NCBI RefSeq assembly: GCF_030408915.1
Contig: NZ_CP047654.1
Location: forward strand, 1 to 64,000
Source: Corynebacterium guangdongense
GTDB lineage: Bacteria > Actinomycetota > Actinomycetes > Mycobacteriales > Mycobacteriaceae
Direction: 5' to 3'
DNA: 64,000 nucleotides
This document shows, in pieces, positions 21,907 to 31,098 of the stretch. Each line of letters begins with the position of its first letter. Within the stretch, counting starts at the first letter, position 1. The notes under the pieces were generated by a model that saw only the letters and a program-made list of their open reading frames with translations, ran no database searches and was not told where the DNA came from. Position numbers and translations under genes: made by a program.

Positions 21907-23165
21907 CAGTTCGGAACCCGGTCCAAATGGACCGGGTTCCCGTGGTTTCCGGGGTCAACCGCGCGTCGAGAAGCCCAGTCGTTTTCCGAGAACAGCTGGA
22001 TGAGTCCGACGCCGAGGACGCTGGCGGCGGCGCACAGCCACCAGGAGGAGCCCCAGCCACCGGCCTGGGTGGCGAGCCATGCCAGGATGGCCGGGCCGAA
22101 GAATGCGCCGGTGTTCTGCATCTGCTGGAGCACGCCGATGACGGCGGGCGGGGAGCCGCCCGGCGGGGCGATCTCCACGGCGATCCGGTAGATCGCCGTG
22201 GGGATGAACGCGCCGGTGAAGGAGAAGAGGCAGACGAGGAGGAACTGAGAAGCGAACGTGCCCGGCAGCTGCGGCCAGTCCAGGGCGTAGAAGGCGAAAG
22301 CCGAGAATCCCATGACCGTGAACGCGATGACCACCAGCGGACGCACGCTGAATCCCCGGTGCAGAAGGACGCCGCCATACACCGCGCCGATCGCGTTGAC
22401 ACCGCCGGCGACCGCGGAAAGCACGCCCCCGAGGACGGGATCGATGCCGTAGCCCTCGTAGATGGTCGGCAGGAAGCCGATCACCGCCGACCACTGGATG
22501 CTGTAGGAGACGAACACCAGCCCGGCGATCCACGGTTTCCAGCTGGTGGCGGTGAGCCACGCGCGTCGGAAAGCCGCGCCGACGTTGACCTCCGACAGTG
22601 GGTCTCGGGGGACGTAGCGGAAGAGCAGGGGAATCCCGAGTGCGGTGAGGGCGGCCATGAAGAGGTACCAGCTCTGCCAGTCGACTGCCTGGAGCAGGAG
22701 GGAGCTGGTGAGCAGGGCGAGGAAGGTGGCCGTGCCCATGAAGGCCGTCCAGAAGCCGAGGGCGATGGTCAGTGTCCGGCGGGGCGTGTCGCGGCGGATG
22801 AGGGGCGGTGCCATCACGGTGACCAGGATGAATCCGAGCCCCTCGAGGATGCGCGCGGCCATCAGCGCAGCGGCGGTGGGGGAGAAGGCGCTGATAACGG
22901 AGCCGACCCCCAGCAGGCCCAGCCCGGTGGACATGGCGCGGCGCAGCCCGATGCGTTCGCCGATGAGGGAGACCGGCAGGCTGCCCACCATGCCGGCGAC
23001 CTGCACCAGCCCGAGCAGGAGCCCGGCCTGGACGAGATCGATGGAGAGGTCGGCACGCACCTCACCCAGCGCGGTGGGAAGTTTCCATACGTGCATCGCC
23101 GCGATGACGCCGCAGGCGACGACCACGATCCAGGAGGCGTTGCCCACCCGTCTGTCAGTAGTCAT
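21897..23165 (-). CDS. MFS transporter
   Basis: A 422-residue major facilitator with about 12 hydrophobic helices and the family loop motif in GERIGLRRAMSTGLG (about residues 69-83). It resembles the CynX/NimT-like anion and drug transporter group, but the substrate is unknown. The ATG at 23165 (MTTDRRVGNASW) is chosen because the longer frame adds a proline/arginine-rich stretch unlike an N-terminus. Its last codons run through the tRNA terminator and its stop codon lies inside tRNA-Ala on the other strand, an odd overlap suggesting the natural C-terminus was lost or extended. Confidence 0.8.
   Translation of the reverse strand: MTTDRRVGNASWIVVVACGVIAAMHVWKLPTALGEVRADLSIDLVQAGLLLGLVQVAGMVGSLPVSLIGERIGLRRAMSTGLGLLGVGSVISAFSPTAAALMAARILEGLGFILVTVMAPPLIRRDTPRRTLTIALGFWTAFMGTATFLALLTSSLLLQAVDWQSWYLFMAALTALGIPLLFRYVPRDPLSEVNVGAAFRRAWLTATSWKPWIAGLVFVSYSIQWSAVIGFLPTIYEGYGIDPVLGGVLSAVAGGVNAIGAVYGGVLLHRGFSVRPLVVIAFTVMGFSAFAFYALDWPQLPGTFASQFLLVCLFSFTGAFIPTAIYRIAVEIAPPGGSPPAVIGVLQQMQNTGAFFGPAILAWLATQAGGWGSSWWLCAAASVLGVGLIQLFSENDWASRRAVDPGNHGNPVHLDRVPNCGA
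21913..21940. terminator. Terminator after tRNA-Ala
   Basis: A perfect 12-bp stem (GGAACCCGGTCC / GGACCGGGTTCC) with an AAAT loop, 7 nt after tRNA-Ala. It lies within the 3' end of the convergent MFS reading frame and could act in both directions. Confidence 0.75.
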
Positions 23166-23313
23166 GTGGCGTGACTCTAGCCAGGCACGGGGGTCCCCGT
23201 GACGGGATTGCCCGTCCGGGGGCAGCGGCGGCGGTGCTGCAGAGTGCCTCGGCGCCCGGACAACCCGAGCTCGCGGATCCGGGGATGTAGAATCCGGCAC
23301 CGCCGTAACCGAA

Positions 23314-24234
23314 TTACAGGGAGGCCTTCTCCGAGGTCGCGGCCTTGACGCGGATGAGGGAGTTCCAGGGGTCGTTGAACTCGAGGGTGCGGCCGTCGTC
23401 GCGGGAGGTCACGCCGTGGTCCTTGAGTCGGGCGGCGAGGGCGGCGCGGTCGTCTTCGGTGGGGACGTCGATGTCGACGCGGCCCAGGCCGTAGGAGGCG
23501 GCGCGCGGGCCGGCGCCCTGGGACTGGAAGACGTTGAGTCCGAGGTGGTGGTGGTAGCCGCCGGCGGAGACGAAGACGGCGGTGTCGATCTCACCGGTGA
23601 CCTCGAAGCCGAGGACGCCGGCGTAGAAGTCGCGGGCCGTGCCGACGTCGCCGACCTGCAGGTGGACGTGCCCGAGGGTGGAATCCGCGGTCGTCGTCCG
23701 CAGCGGGTTGAGGTTGTCCTGGAGGTAGGCGTTGGGGTCGAAACCCAGGGTGGCGAGGGCGTAGAGCCCGTGCTCGTCGCGTTCCCAGTTCTCCCGCGGG
23801 CGGTCACGGTAGAGTTCCACGCCATTGCCTTCGGGGTCGTTGAAGTAGAAGGCCTCGGAAAAGATGTGGTCGCCGACGCCGGTGAAAGAGTGCGGGTAGC
23901 GCTGGGCGACGTTGAGGACGGCCGCGGAGAGGTCGGCGGGGGAGTCGTAGAGGATGGCGGTGTGGAAGAGCCCGGCGCCCCGGGGGTTGAAGGGCGGGAG
24001 GTTCTCCACCTGGCGGAGTAGGACGGACGGCTGGCTGTTGGTGCCCAGGATGGCGGCGTCGCCGACCTGCTGGAGCACCTCGAGGAGCATGCCCTCGTGG
24101 TAGAAGGTGATCATCGCGTCGAGGTCGCGGACGAGGAGTTCGACGGCGCCCATGGTGGTGCCGGCTGCGAGCAGGTCCTCGGCGGGTCGCTTGATCAGGG
24201 AGCTGGGGTGGGGGTTCTGTCGGAAATGGGACAT
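23314..24234 (-). CDS. Two-domain VOC (glyoxalase / extradiol dioxygenase-like) protein
   Basis: A 306-residue protein with two tandem VOC modules: the first begins MGAVELLVRDLDAMITFYHEGM, the second THVHLQVGD-like LGHVHLQVGDVGTARDFYAGVLG. Candidate metal ligands are HTAILYDS and VELYRD. It resembles CatE-type catechol-2,3-dioxygenases and quinone-handling VOC proteins. The ATG at 24234 has AGGAG 6 nt upstream. The 5' region holds a TTGACA-like -35 and an AT-rich palindromic stretch that could be a MarR-type operator. Confidence 0.78.
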   Translation of the reverse strand: MSHFRQNPHPSSLIKRPAEDLLAAGTTMGAVELLVRDLDAMITFYHEGMLLEVLQQVGDAAILGTNSQPSVLLRQVENLPPFNPRGAGLFHTAILYDSPADLSAAVLNVAQRYPHSFTGVGDHIFSEAFYFNDPEGNGVELYRDRPRENWERDEHGLYALATLGFDPNAYLQDNLNPLRTTTADSTLGHVHLQVGDVGTARDFYAGVLGFEVTGEIDTAVFVSAGGYHHHLGLNVFQSQGAGPRAASYGLGRVDIDVPTEDDRAALAARLKDHGVTSRDDGRTLEFNDPWNSLIRVKAATSEKASL

Positions 24235-24247
24235 GGATTCTCCTCGA

Positions 24248-24283
24248 CTAGTTTGAATTTTAAAGTAATCTGACCATGTCAAC
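24248..24283 (-). promoter_or_regulatory. Putative promoter/operator of the VOC gene
   Basis: On the minus strand TTGACA (24277-24282) is followed about 15 nt later by TAAAAT within the AT-rich TTTAAAATTCAAA. That AT-rich block is partly palindromic and could bind a MarR-type repressor. Spacing is short for a sigma-A promoter, so this is tentative. Confidence 0.3.
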
Positions 24284-24354
24284 CCTCGTCGACAAGCGCT
24301 TATTCCACGCAAAGACGCGCACGGAAAACATTCCGTGCGCGTCTGCGGTCTGAA

Positions 24355-25176
24355 CTACTGGTTGTCGCGGGTCTGGTTGTGTGCCTCGCGGTTGACCCGC
24401 AGCTGCTCGTCGAGGGAGTCCAGCAGTTCCTCGTCGCGCTCGGCGGCCTCCTCCGGGGACTGTTCGATGTCCTCGGGAGCGTCCGGATCGCGGAGGATCG
24501 GCCCGCCGGCGGCCGGCTCACCGGTGGTGGTGCTGTAGACCAGCGTCGACTCCTGCTCGCCGGACTCCTCCTCGACGCGCGGCGGGGTGCTGAGGACCTC
24601 GGCCTCGGCCTTCTTGCGGCGGTCGAGGATCGTGTAGACCACGGCCGCGAGTCCGGCGATCAGGGCGGCGAGGGCCGCGCCGACACCGACGGTGCGCAGT
24701 CGCTGCCGACGCTTGGCCTGCTTGCCGGTCATGCGGTCGGTGACCTTCTGGGCGGCTTCCTCGGCGCGCTTCTGCACGCGCTTGGAGGTCTTGCTGGCCT
24801 TCTTCTGGAAGGGGCGCAGCTGCTTGCCGTATTTCTTGGCCCGCTTCCGGGCCTCGCGAGAGGCCATGGTGGTCAGGTCGTCGGCGCGGTTGGCCAGGGC
24901 GCCGATGGTGCCTTCGGCGTCCTGGCGCATGTTGGCCAGTCGCAGGTGGGCGCCCTGGGTGACGGGCCCGGCCTCGAGCAGTCCGCGGCGGACGGCGTCC
25001 TTGGCCTGGCCGTCGGCGAGCGTGTTGATGCGGTTGCGCAGGTTCTGGATCTGGAGGGCGGACGCGCGCAGCTCGTCGTAGTCGGAGCGGGCGAGCTCAT
25101 TGCCGCGCTCCTTGAGCTGGCTGCGCAGGGAGGTGAGTGCGCCGAGCCCCTGGGCGATGAGAGCGTTGCTGTTCAT
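24355..25176 (-). CDS. Single-pass membrane protein with coiled-coil domain, function unknown
   Basis: A 273-residue protein. Residues about 1-150 are strongly helical and basic with heptad-like spacing, ending in a Lys/Arg-rich stretch (KYGKQLRPFQKKASKTSKRVQKRAEEAA). A single transmembrane helix follows (about residues 168-188, VGAALAALIAGLAAVVYTIL), then an acidic Glu/Pro-rich tail. The ATG at 25176 has AAGGAG 8 nt upstream. I do not recognise the family; it may act at the envelope or nucleoid-membrane interface. Confidence 0.72.
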   Translation of the reverse strand: MNSNALIAQGLGALTSLRSQLKERGNELARSDYDELRASALQIQNLRNRINTLADGQAKDAVRRGLLEAGPVTQGAHLRLANMRQDAEGTIGALANRADDLTTMASREARKRAKKYGKQLRPFQKKASKTSKRVQKRAEEAAQKVTDRMTGKQAKRRQRLRTVGVGAALAALIAGLAAVVYTILDRRKKAEAEVLSTPPRVEEESGEQESTLVYSTTTGEPAAGGPILRDPDAPEDIEQSPEEAAERDEELLDSLDEQLRVNREAHNQTRDNQ

Positions 25177-25311
25177 GGAGTGGACTCCTTCACGTTGGTC
25201 AGGTGATCTCAAGCGTACCGAGCCGTCCGAATCGGCGCTGTCAGTTGAGTTCTGCATTTAATTTTTATTCAAAGAAGATTTCCGCATTCATACTGCTAGG
25301 GAGGCCTATAA

Positions 25312-25347
25312 ATGAGACCATCATTGATTAACACTTTCAAGAATTGA
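25312..25347 (+). CDS. Putative 11-codon leader peptide upstream of metF
   Basis: ATG at 25312 opens an 11-codon frame (MRPSLINTFKN) that ends with TGA at 25345-25347. A strong GGGAGG ribosome site lies 7 nt upstream, better than that of many real genes here. It sits 77 nt upstream of metF and has no run of Met codons. Might be a regulatory leader or chance. Confidence 0.3.
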   Translation: MRPSLINTFKN

Positions 25348-25423
25348 GGCGGGGACATAGATTCCAGTCTCAACGAAATGCAGAGCCCTGCTGACCGTCC
25401 ATCACCGCAAAGGAACACCGACC

Positions 25424-26365
25424 ATGAGCGCAGCCGCGCAGGTCGCCCCGCGGCAGTCCGCTTCAGCACCTGTGGACTCCACGGAGCAGGCTCTCACCAC
25501 TCCCTCCTGGGATCGCCTCGCCCTCTCTTTCGAGGTCATCCCTCCCCGCAACGACGCTGACGCAGCACAGCTCGACGATGTTCTCGCAGCTCTTGCCGCC
25601 TATCGCCCGGATTACATCGCCGTCACGTCCTCCCACCGCTCCGGCTGGCTGGAGGGGACCACCGCCCTCATCCGCCGCATCGTCGAGAACACCCGCATGA
25701 TGCCGCTGGCACATCTGGCCGCCACCTCCGGCACCAGGGAGGAGGTCGAGGCCGGCATCCAGGAGCTCATCGACGCTGGCGTCCGTGGCCTGCTCGCCCT
25801 GCGTGGTGACCTGCCGGCGGGTGAAACCCGGCTCCCGGACACCCACCTGCAGCACGCCACCGATCTCCAGAAGCTGATCTCGGAGGTCGAGTCCCGGCAG
25901 GCCTACCGCTTCGCCGCGGGCCGTCTCTCCGTCGGCGTGGCCTGCTACCCGGCCGGCCACGCGGAGTCCGCCAACTTCGACGAGGACATCGACGTCCTCC
26001 TGGCCAAGCAGCGTCTCGGCGCCGACTTCGCCATCACTCAGCTCTTCTTTGACCCGGCCGATTACGCCCGGTTCGTGAGCTTGGCCCGCCTCGCGGGTGT
26101 GACCATCCCGCTGATTCCGGGCATCATGCCGATGACCTCCCTCAAGCGCGTCGAGCGCATGGGGCAGCTGTCCGGCCTCGAGGTCCCCGGCCATCTCCGT
26201 CAGGCGATGGTCGACGCCGGCCCCGAGGGCGAATACGACGTCGGTATGGGGATGACCGTGCAGCTCGCCAAGCAAGTCCTGGCGGCCGGGGCCGGCGGGC
26301 TGCATATCTACACCCACAACAACATCGGCGTCACCGTCGACCTGCTCGACCGCATCACCAACTGA
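25424..26365 (+). CDS. metF: 5,10-methylenetetrahydrofolate reductase
   Basis: FAD-dependent reduction of methylene-THF to methyl-THF, the methyl donor for methionine synthase. The 313-residue TIM-barrel protein has the family start SFEVIPPRND, RGDLPAG, and the C-terminal GAGGLHIYTHN. It is directly followed by metE (61 nt apart), so supply and use of methyl-THF are linked. An AAAGGA ribosome site lies upstream of the ATG. Confidence 0.92.
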   Translation: MSAAAQVAPRQSASAPVDSTEQALTTPSWDRLALSFEVIPPRNDADAAQLDDVLAALAAYRPDYIAVTSSHRSGWLEGTTALIRRIVENTRMMPLAHLAATSGTREEVEAGIQELIDAGVRGLLALRGDLPAGETRLPDTHLQHATDLQKLISEVESRQAYRFAAGRLSVGVACYPAGHAESANFDEDIDVLLAKQRLGADFAITQLFFDPADYARFVSLARLAGVTIPLIPGIMPMTSLKRVERMGQLSGLEVPGHLRQAMVDAGPEGEYDVGMGMTVQLAKQVLAAGAGGLHIYTHNNIGVTVDLLDRITN

Positions 26366-26426
26366 CACCCACGCTTGCACCGGGAGCCCCCGCGAATAGC
26401 CCACTATTCACCAGGAGTTCTCCACC

Positions 26427-28667
26427 ATGTCTTTTCCGCACGTCACCATCGAGGGTTACCCGCGCGTCGGCGCGAACCGCGAACTGAAGAAGGCCCTCGA
26501 GGCCTACTGGGCCGGCAAGATTGACGAAGCCGCCTTCACCTCCACCGCGCACTCCCTGCGCATCGACACCTATCGGCGCCTGCGCGACCTCGGTCTGACC
26601 GAGGACTACGCCATCCCGGCCGACGTTGCCTACTACGACCAGGTCCTGGAGACCGCGCTGACCGTCGGCGTGCTGCAGGCCGGCACCCTGGACGAGGAGT
26701 TCACCCTCTGCCGCGGCAACGCAGACACCGCCCCGCTCGAGATGACCAAGTGGTTCGACACCAACTACCACTACCTCGTCCCGGAAGTCGCTGACCAGGC
26801 TTTCGAGCCGAACCCGGAGCGCATCCTCACCATCGTCCGTGAGGCCGCGGATGCCGACGTCAAGGTCCGCCCCTTCCTCGTCGGCCCGGTTACTCTTCTG
26901 GCCCTGGCCAAGGGTGAGAACCCGCTGGCCCGCCTCGATGAGCTCGTCGACGCCTACGCCGCCGTCCTCGCCGCTCTCGCCGCCGACGGCGTCGAGTGGG
27001 TCCAGGTCGCCGAGCCGGCCCTCGTCGCGGACCTCGTCCCGGCCGACGCCGAGCTGGCTGCGCTGGCCGGCACCGCGTGGACGAAGCTCCTCAATGTCGA
27101 CAACCGCCCGAACGTGCTGATCACCACCCCCTACGGTTCCCTGCGCGAGGGTCTGAAGGCGCTCGCCGACGCCCAGCCGGAGGCCCTCCACGTCTCCCTG
27201 GCGCCCTCCGTCCTGGCCGAGGACCCGACCTACGTCGACCGCGTTCTCGAGGCCGTCCACCCGGAGACCACCCTGGTGGCGGGCCTGATCGACGGCCACA
27301 ACGTCTGGGCCGCGAACCTGCGCGAGCGTGCCGAGATCCTGGACAAGTTGCAGGCCGGTCACCCGGACGTCGCGGTCTCCACCTCCGTCTCCCTGCTGCA
27401 CGTCCCGCACACCGTGACCGCGGAGAGCAACATCCCGGTCGACGTCGCCGGCTGGCTCGCCTTCGCCGACGAGAAGATCACCGAGGCCGTGGCACTGGCC
27501 AACCGGGATGAGGACGCCTTCGCCCGCGCCGACCGCGCGGTCCGCACCCGCGCCGAGTCCGAGCGCACCCGTAACGCTGAGGTGGCGGCGCGCGTCGCCA
27601 AGCTGCCGGAGGGCCAGGTTCAGCGCGAGCCGCAGTTCGAAGGCCGCAAGGAGGCCCAGGCCGAGCTCGGTCTGCCGAAACTGCCGACCACCACGATCGG
27701 TTCTTTCCCGCAGACCCAGGAAATCCGCAAGGCCCGCGCCGACCACCGCGCCGGGACCATCACGGACGCCCAGTACACCGAGGCGATGAAGAACGAGGTC
27801 GCTGAGGTCGTCAAGCTGCAGGAGGACCTCGGTCTCGACGTCCTGGTGCACGGTGAGCCGGAGCGCAACGATATGGTCCAGTACTTCTCGGAGCAGATGG
27901 ACGGCTTCATCTCCACCGACAACGGCTGGGTCCAGTCCTACGGCTCCCGTTGCGTGCGTCCGCCGATCGTCATCGGCGACGTCTCCCGCCCAGAGGCGAT
28001 GACCGTCGAGTGGGCCAAGTACGCCCAGTCCCTGACCGACAAGCCTGTCAAGGGCATGCTCACCGGCCCGGTCACCATCCTGGCCTGGTCCTTCAAGCGC
28101 GACGACGTCCCGGTCTCCGTCTCCGCCGACCAGATCGCGCTGGCTCTCGCCGACGAGGTCGCCGACCTCGAGGAGGCGGGCATCGACATCATCCAGATCG
28201 ATGAGCCGGCCCTGCGTGAGCTGCTGCCGCTGCGCAAGGACGCCCGTCCGGAGTACCTGGACTGGTCCATCCGCTCCTTCCGTCTGGTCGCCGTCGACGC
28301 TGAGCCGACCACCCAGATCCACACCCACCTCTGCTACTCGGAGTTCGGTGAGATCATCGACGCAGTCGCCGCCCTTGACGCCGACGTCACCTCCATCGAG
28401 GCCGCGCGTTCCAAGATGGAGCTGCTCACCGACCTCAACGAGGGCTTCCACTCCGACATCGGCCCGGGCGTGTGGGACATCCACTCCCCGCGTGTCCCGT
28501 CCGTCGACGAGCTGACCGAGCTGCTCACCGCGGCCCTCAAGCACGTCCCGGCCGAGCGCCTGTGGGTCAACCCTGACTGCGGTCTGAAGACCCGCGGTTA
28601 CGCGGAGACCAACGAGTCCCTGAAGAACCTGGTCGAGGCCCGCGACAGGGTCGTCGCCTCGCTGTAG
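26427..28667 (+). CDS. metE: Cobalamin-independent methionine synthase
   Basis: Transfers the methyl group of methyl-THF polyglutamate to homocysteine, giving methionine. The 746-residue double-barrel protein has an N-terminal GYPRVGANRELKKALEAYW motif and the zinc ligands of the C-terminal barrel: HTHLCYSEF (His and Cys, about residues 632-640), a Glu further on, and DCGLKTRG (Cys, about residue 718). Length is normal for MetE. It follows metF and is followed by a hairpin terminator. Confidence 0.96.
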   Translation: MSFPHVTIEGYPRVGANRELKKALEAYWAGKIDEAAFTSTAHSLRIDTYRRLRDLGLTEDYAIPADVAYYDQVLETALTVGVLQAGTLDEEFTLCRGNADTAPLEMTKWFDTNYHYLVPEVADQAFEPNPERILTIVREAADADVKVRPFLVGPVTLLALAKGENPLARLDELVDAYAAVLAALAADGVEWVQVAEPALVADLVPADAELAALAGTAWTKLLNVDNRPNVLITTPYGSLREGLKALADAQPEALHVSLAPSVLAEDPTYVDRVLEAVHPETTLVAGLIDGHNVWAANLRERAEILDKLQAGHPDVAVSTSVSLLHVPHTVTAESNIPVDVAGWLAFADEKITEAVALANRDEDAFARADRAVRTRAESERTRNAEVAARVAKLPEGQVQREPQFEGRKEAQAELGLPKLPTTTIGSFPQTQEIRKARADHRAGTITDAQYTEAMKNEVAEVVKLQEDLGLDVLVHGEPERNDMVQYFSEQMDGFISTDNGWVQSYGSRCVRPPIVIGDVSRPEAMTVEWAKYAQSLTDKPVKGMLTGPVTILAWSFKRDDVPVSVSADQIALALADEVADLEEAGIDIIQIDEPALRELLPLRKDARPEYLDWSIRSFRLVAVDAEPTTQIHTHLCYSEFGEIIDAVAALDADVTSIEAARSKMELLTDLNEGFHSDIGPGVWDIHSPRVPSVDELTELLTAALKHVPAERLWVNPDCGLKTRGYAETNESLKNLVEARDRVVASL

Positions 28668-28682
28668 ACCAGTCAGTGAATG

Positions 28683-28705
28683 CCCGCCTTCTGGCGGGTA
28701 TTTCC
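28683..28705 (+). terminator. Terminator of metFE
   Basis: Stem CCCGCC/GGCGGG with loop TTCT, followed by TATTTCC, 16 nt after the metE stop codon. Confidence 0.7.
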
Positions 28706-28793
28706 TGCTTCTCGACGCCTGCTGCCTTGGTCTTTCGTTCCCCACCCCCGTTATGGGGGCCGTGTCGCCATCCCCCTCTAACCTTAACGGCAA

Positions 28794-28809
28794 TAGAACG
28801 CATGTTCGT
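28794..28809 (+). promoter_or_regulatory. LexA-like (SOS) operator upstream of the HNH gene
   Basis: TAGAACGCATGTTCGT matches 10 of 12 defined positions of the actinobacterial SOS box TCGAAC-N4-GTTCGA. It lies 19 nt before the chosen ATG, within the expected promoter/leader. Confidence 0.55.
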
Positions 28810-28827
28810 TTCATTGGGGGAATGACA

Positions 28828-30402
28828 ATGACTGCCGTACTGACCGCTGACGCCGACCTGGACCACGCCGCCGACCTGCTCCATGACATCCACACCCTGT
28901 CGTCGGACGGGCTGGATCATGAACTGAGCCATTCCCTGGACACCTCCGAGAGGAAGCGCGCACGATTCCTGGTGGCGCTGGGGGAGTTCGAGGCCCGGGA
29001 TCTCGCAGAGTCCCGCGGCGCCAAGAATTGTGTTTCCTATTTATCCCGCCATCACGGTCAGTCCCACCGCGCGGCCCAGGACTTTCGCACCCAGGCCCGT
29101 CGACTGCACCAGTGGCCGCTGGTCGCCATGTACCTCTTAGCCGGCCGGCTCACCTATTCGAAGATGCGGATCGTGCTCCGATATATAACAGAGGAGAACC
29201 AGGAGGAGCTTCTCGCCTGGGCGGAGGACATGACCTGCGAGGATCTGCGGTTAAAACTCAGCGGCCAGGACACCGGCGAGGACGATGATTCACAGGAGTA
29301 CGTCCGTTTCTGGGTGGATCCGGACAGCGGCTGGCTCTCCTTTTCCATGCGACTGAACCCCGGGCACGCAGCCGAGTTCCTGGCAGCCGTCAAAGGAGCG
29401 GAGCTGCTCATGCTCCGTGATCTCACCGCCGAGGACGTCCCCGTGGAGCTCAAGGGCCGGGAGCTGCTGGACTTCCTCGACGGCCGACTCGAGCAGGCGC
29501 GGGAAGATATTGAGGAGAAGTGTCCGCCGGAGACGGAAACGGAGGAGCGTCCATACCACCGGCCGCTCGGCCGCGACGTCATCCTCGATCCTCTCGATGA
29601 GCTCGATGAGGAGTACATCGACTGGGCCGATTACCAGCGCTCCGGGGATTACAGGGACCACCAGACCTGGGCCGATGACGGCGGCCCCGTCCACGAGGAG
29701 TCGGTTGATCCGACGACGCCCGAGAGTCCCAGGAACAAGCTTCCCCAGACCCGCTTCGGACCACCGCAATCGAAACTCATGCTCGGCGCATTCATGACCA
29801 TGCTGCGCTCCTTCCTGTCCCGGCCCAGGTCCGAGATCCGGGCCCCGGGCGCCGAGGTCAGCGTCATCATCGGGGAGGACGGCCAGCCCCGTCTGCCCAG
29901 CCAGACCGGCACCACCAGGGAGGACGTCCTGGCGATGGTCATCAACGGGGCGCTGCGGGTCCACATGCAGGACTGGCGTGGCGTGCCCATCGAGATGGGC
30001 TCCCTGAAACGCGTCATCTCCACCGCTGTGGAGAAGGTCGTGCTCACCGCATGGAACCACCAGTGCGCCGGCCCCGGCTGCACCCACTCCCGCTTCCTGC
30101 AGTTTCACCACATCCACGCCTATTCCGAAGGCGGCCCCACGGATCCCGGCAACCTCCTGCCCTTGTGCAGTTCCTGTCATTCACTGGTTACGCAGGGGCT
30201 GATGACCATCCACGTCGATGATTCCGATCCCCGTCTCATCCACTTCCGGCTCCCGGGCGGCCGCTCCTTCACCTCCCGGCAGCGCACGATCCCGCTGGTG
30301 AACCCAGACACCACCGTCGCCTATGACGAGGGACCGACGCCGCTGGGCGATGGTCATCTCGCGCCGCCGCGTGACGTCCATGGGCTGGCGTTCGATGACT
30401 GA
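28828..30402 (+). CDS. DUF222 / HNH endonuclease domain protein (13E12-repeat type)
   Basis: A 524-residue protein with an N-terminal DUF222 domain and a C-terminal HNH nuclease: the Cys-x4-Cys in CAGPGCTHS, FHHIHAYSEGGPTDPGNLLPLCSSCH provides the two His and the Cys pair (about residues 410-450). This architecture is the 13E12 family seen in multiple copies in mycobacterial and corynebacterial genomes. The central acidic region (about 200-290) is variable. ATG 28828 has GGGGG 7 nt upstream; ATG 28822 lies too close to it. A LexA-like box precedes the gene, so it may be DNA-damage induced. Confidence 0.82.
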   Translation: MTAVLTADADLDHAADLLHDIHTLSSDGLDHELSHSLDTSERKRARFLVALGEFEARDLAESRGAKNCVSYLSRHHGQSHRAAQDFRTQARRLHQWPLVAMYLLAGRLTYSKMRIVLRYITEENQEELLAWAEDMTCEDLRLKLSGQDTGEDDDSQEYVRFWVDPDSGWLSFSMRLNPGHAAEFLAAVKGAELLMLRDLTAEDVPVELKGRELLDFLDGRLEQAREDIEEKCPPETETEERPYHRPLGRDVILDPLDELDEEYIDWADYQRSGDYRDHQTWADDGGPVHEESVDPTTPESPRNKLPQTRFGPPQSKLMLGAFMTMLRSFLSRPRSEIRAPGAEVSVIIGEDGQPRLPSQTGTTREDVLAMVINGALRVHMQDWRGVPIEMGSLKRVISTAVEKVVLTAWNHQCAGPGCTHSRFLQFHHIHAYSEGGPTDPGNLLPLCSSCHSLVTQGLMTIHVDDSDPRLIHFRLPGGRSFTSRQRTIPLVNPDTTVAYDEGPTPLGDGHLAPPRDVHGLAFDD

Positions 30403-30498
30403 GAATCGCGCACCGCGGTGCGCGCGCCTTGTCCGCTGCTGGCGAACATCGGGGCCTGGGGAAGCGCGAACCGGGGAAAATTATCTAAGCTGGTAAAC

Positions 30499-31020
30499 AT
30501 GACTCAGAAGACTGCAACTGCAACGATGCACACCAACCACGGTGACATTGTCATCGAACTGTTCGGTAACCACGCGCCGGTCACCGTCGACAACTTCATC
30601 GGCCTGGCCACCGGCGAGAAGGCGTACTCCACCACCAACGCCAAGGGCGAGGACCAGGGCCCGTTCTACGATGACGCGATCTTCCACCGCATCATCGACG
30701 GCTTCATGATCCAGGGCGGCGACCCGACCGGCACCGGCCGCGGCGGCCCGGGCTACAACTTCGCCGACGAGTTCCACCCGGAGCTTCAGTTCGACCGTCC
30801 GTACCTGCTGGCCATGGCCAACGCCGGCCCGGGCACCAACGGTTCCCAGTTCTTCATCACCCTGGTCCCGACCCCGCACCTGAACAACCGCCACACCATT
30901 TTCGGTGAGGTCACCGATGAGGCCTCCAAGAAGGTCGTCGACGAGATCGGCAAGGTCGCCACCGACCGTATGGATCGCCCGAACGATCCGGTCGTCATCA
31001 CCTCCATCGAGCTCTCCTAA
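30499..31020 (+). CDS. ppiA: Peptidyl-prolyl cis-trans isomerase, cyclophilin type
   Basis: A 173-residue cytoplasmic cyclophilin. The core motifs [29 protein letters not shown] and [11 protein letters not shown] are present, with the catalytic Arg in FHRI. The ATG at 30499 follows an AT-rich segment (ATTATCTAAGC) closely and has no ribosome site, so a leaderless transcript is possible. Position near the origin, next to a rhomboid gene, matches other corynebacteria. Confidence 0.95.
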   Translation: MTQKTATATMHTNHGDIVIELFGNHAPVTVDNFIGLATGEKAYSTTNAKGEDQGPFYDDAIFHRIIDGFMIQGGDPTGTGRGGPGYNFADEFHPELQFDRPYLLAMANAGPGTNGSQFFITLVPTPHLNNRHTIFGEVTDEASKKVVDEIGKVATDRMDRPNDPVVITSIELS

Positions 31021-31041
31021 GTACACACCGACGGAGACCCA

Positions 31042-31083
31042 CCGCCCGCGCAGCCATCACGGTGCGCGGGCGGCCGCTTTTTC
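31042..31083 (+). terminator. Terminator of ppiA
   Basis: An 11-bp stem (CCGCCCGCGCA / TGCGCGGGCGG) with loop GCCATCACGG, then CCGCTTTTTCCC. It lies between ppiA and the rhomboid gene; the rhomboid ATG follows within about 15 nt. Confidence 0.75.
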
Positions 31084-31098
31084 CCGGAGAAAATGAAC

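Noticed and set aside
25365..25385. Possible McbR operator (TAGATTCCAGTCTC) upstream of metF
   Set aside because: The C. glutamicum McbR site is TAGAC-N6-GTCTA; here the arms and spacing do not match.
26355..28895. 846-codon open frame antisense to metE
   Set aside because: Shadow ORF; metE on the plus strand has complete family motifs.
30407..30424. 18-bp palindrome after the HNH gene
   Set aside because: Perfect but short and made of CG repeats; common by chance in this GC content and without a T-tract, so not called a terminator.
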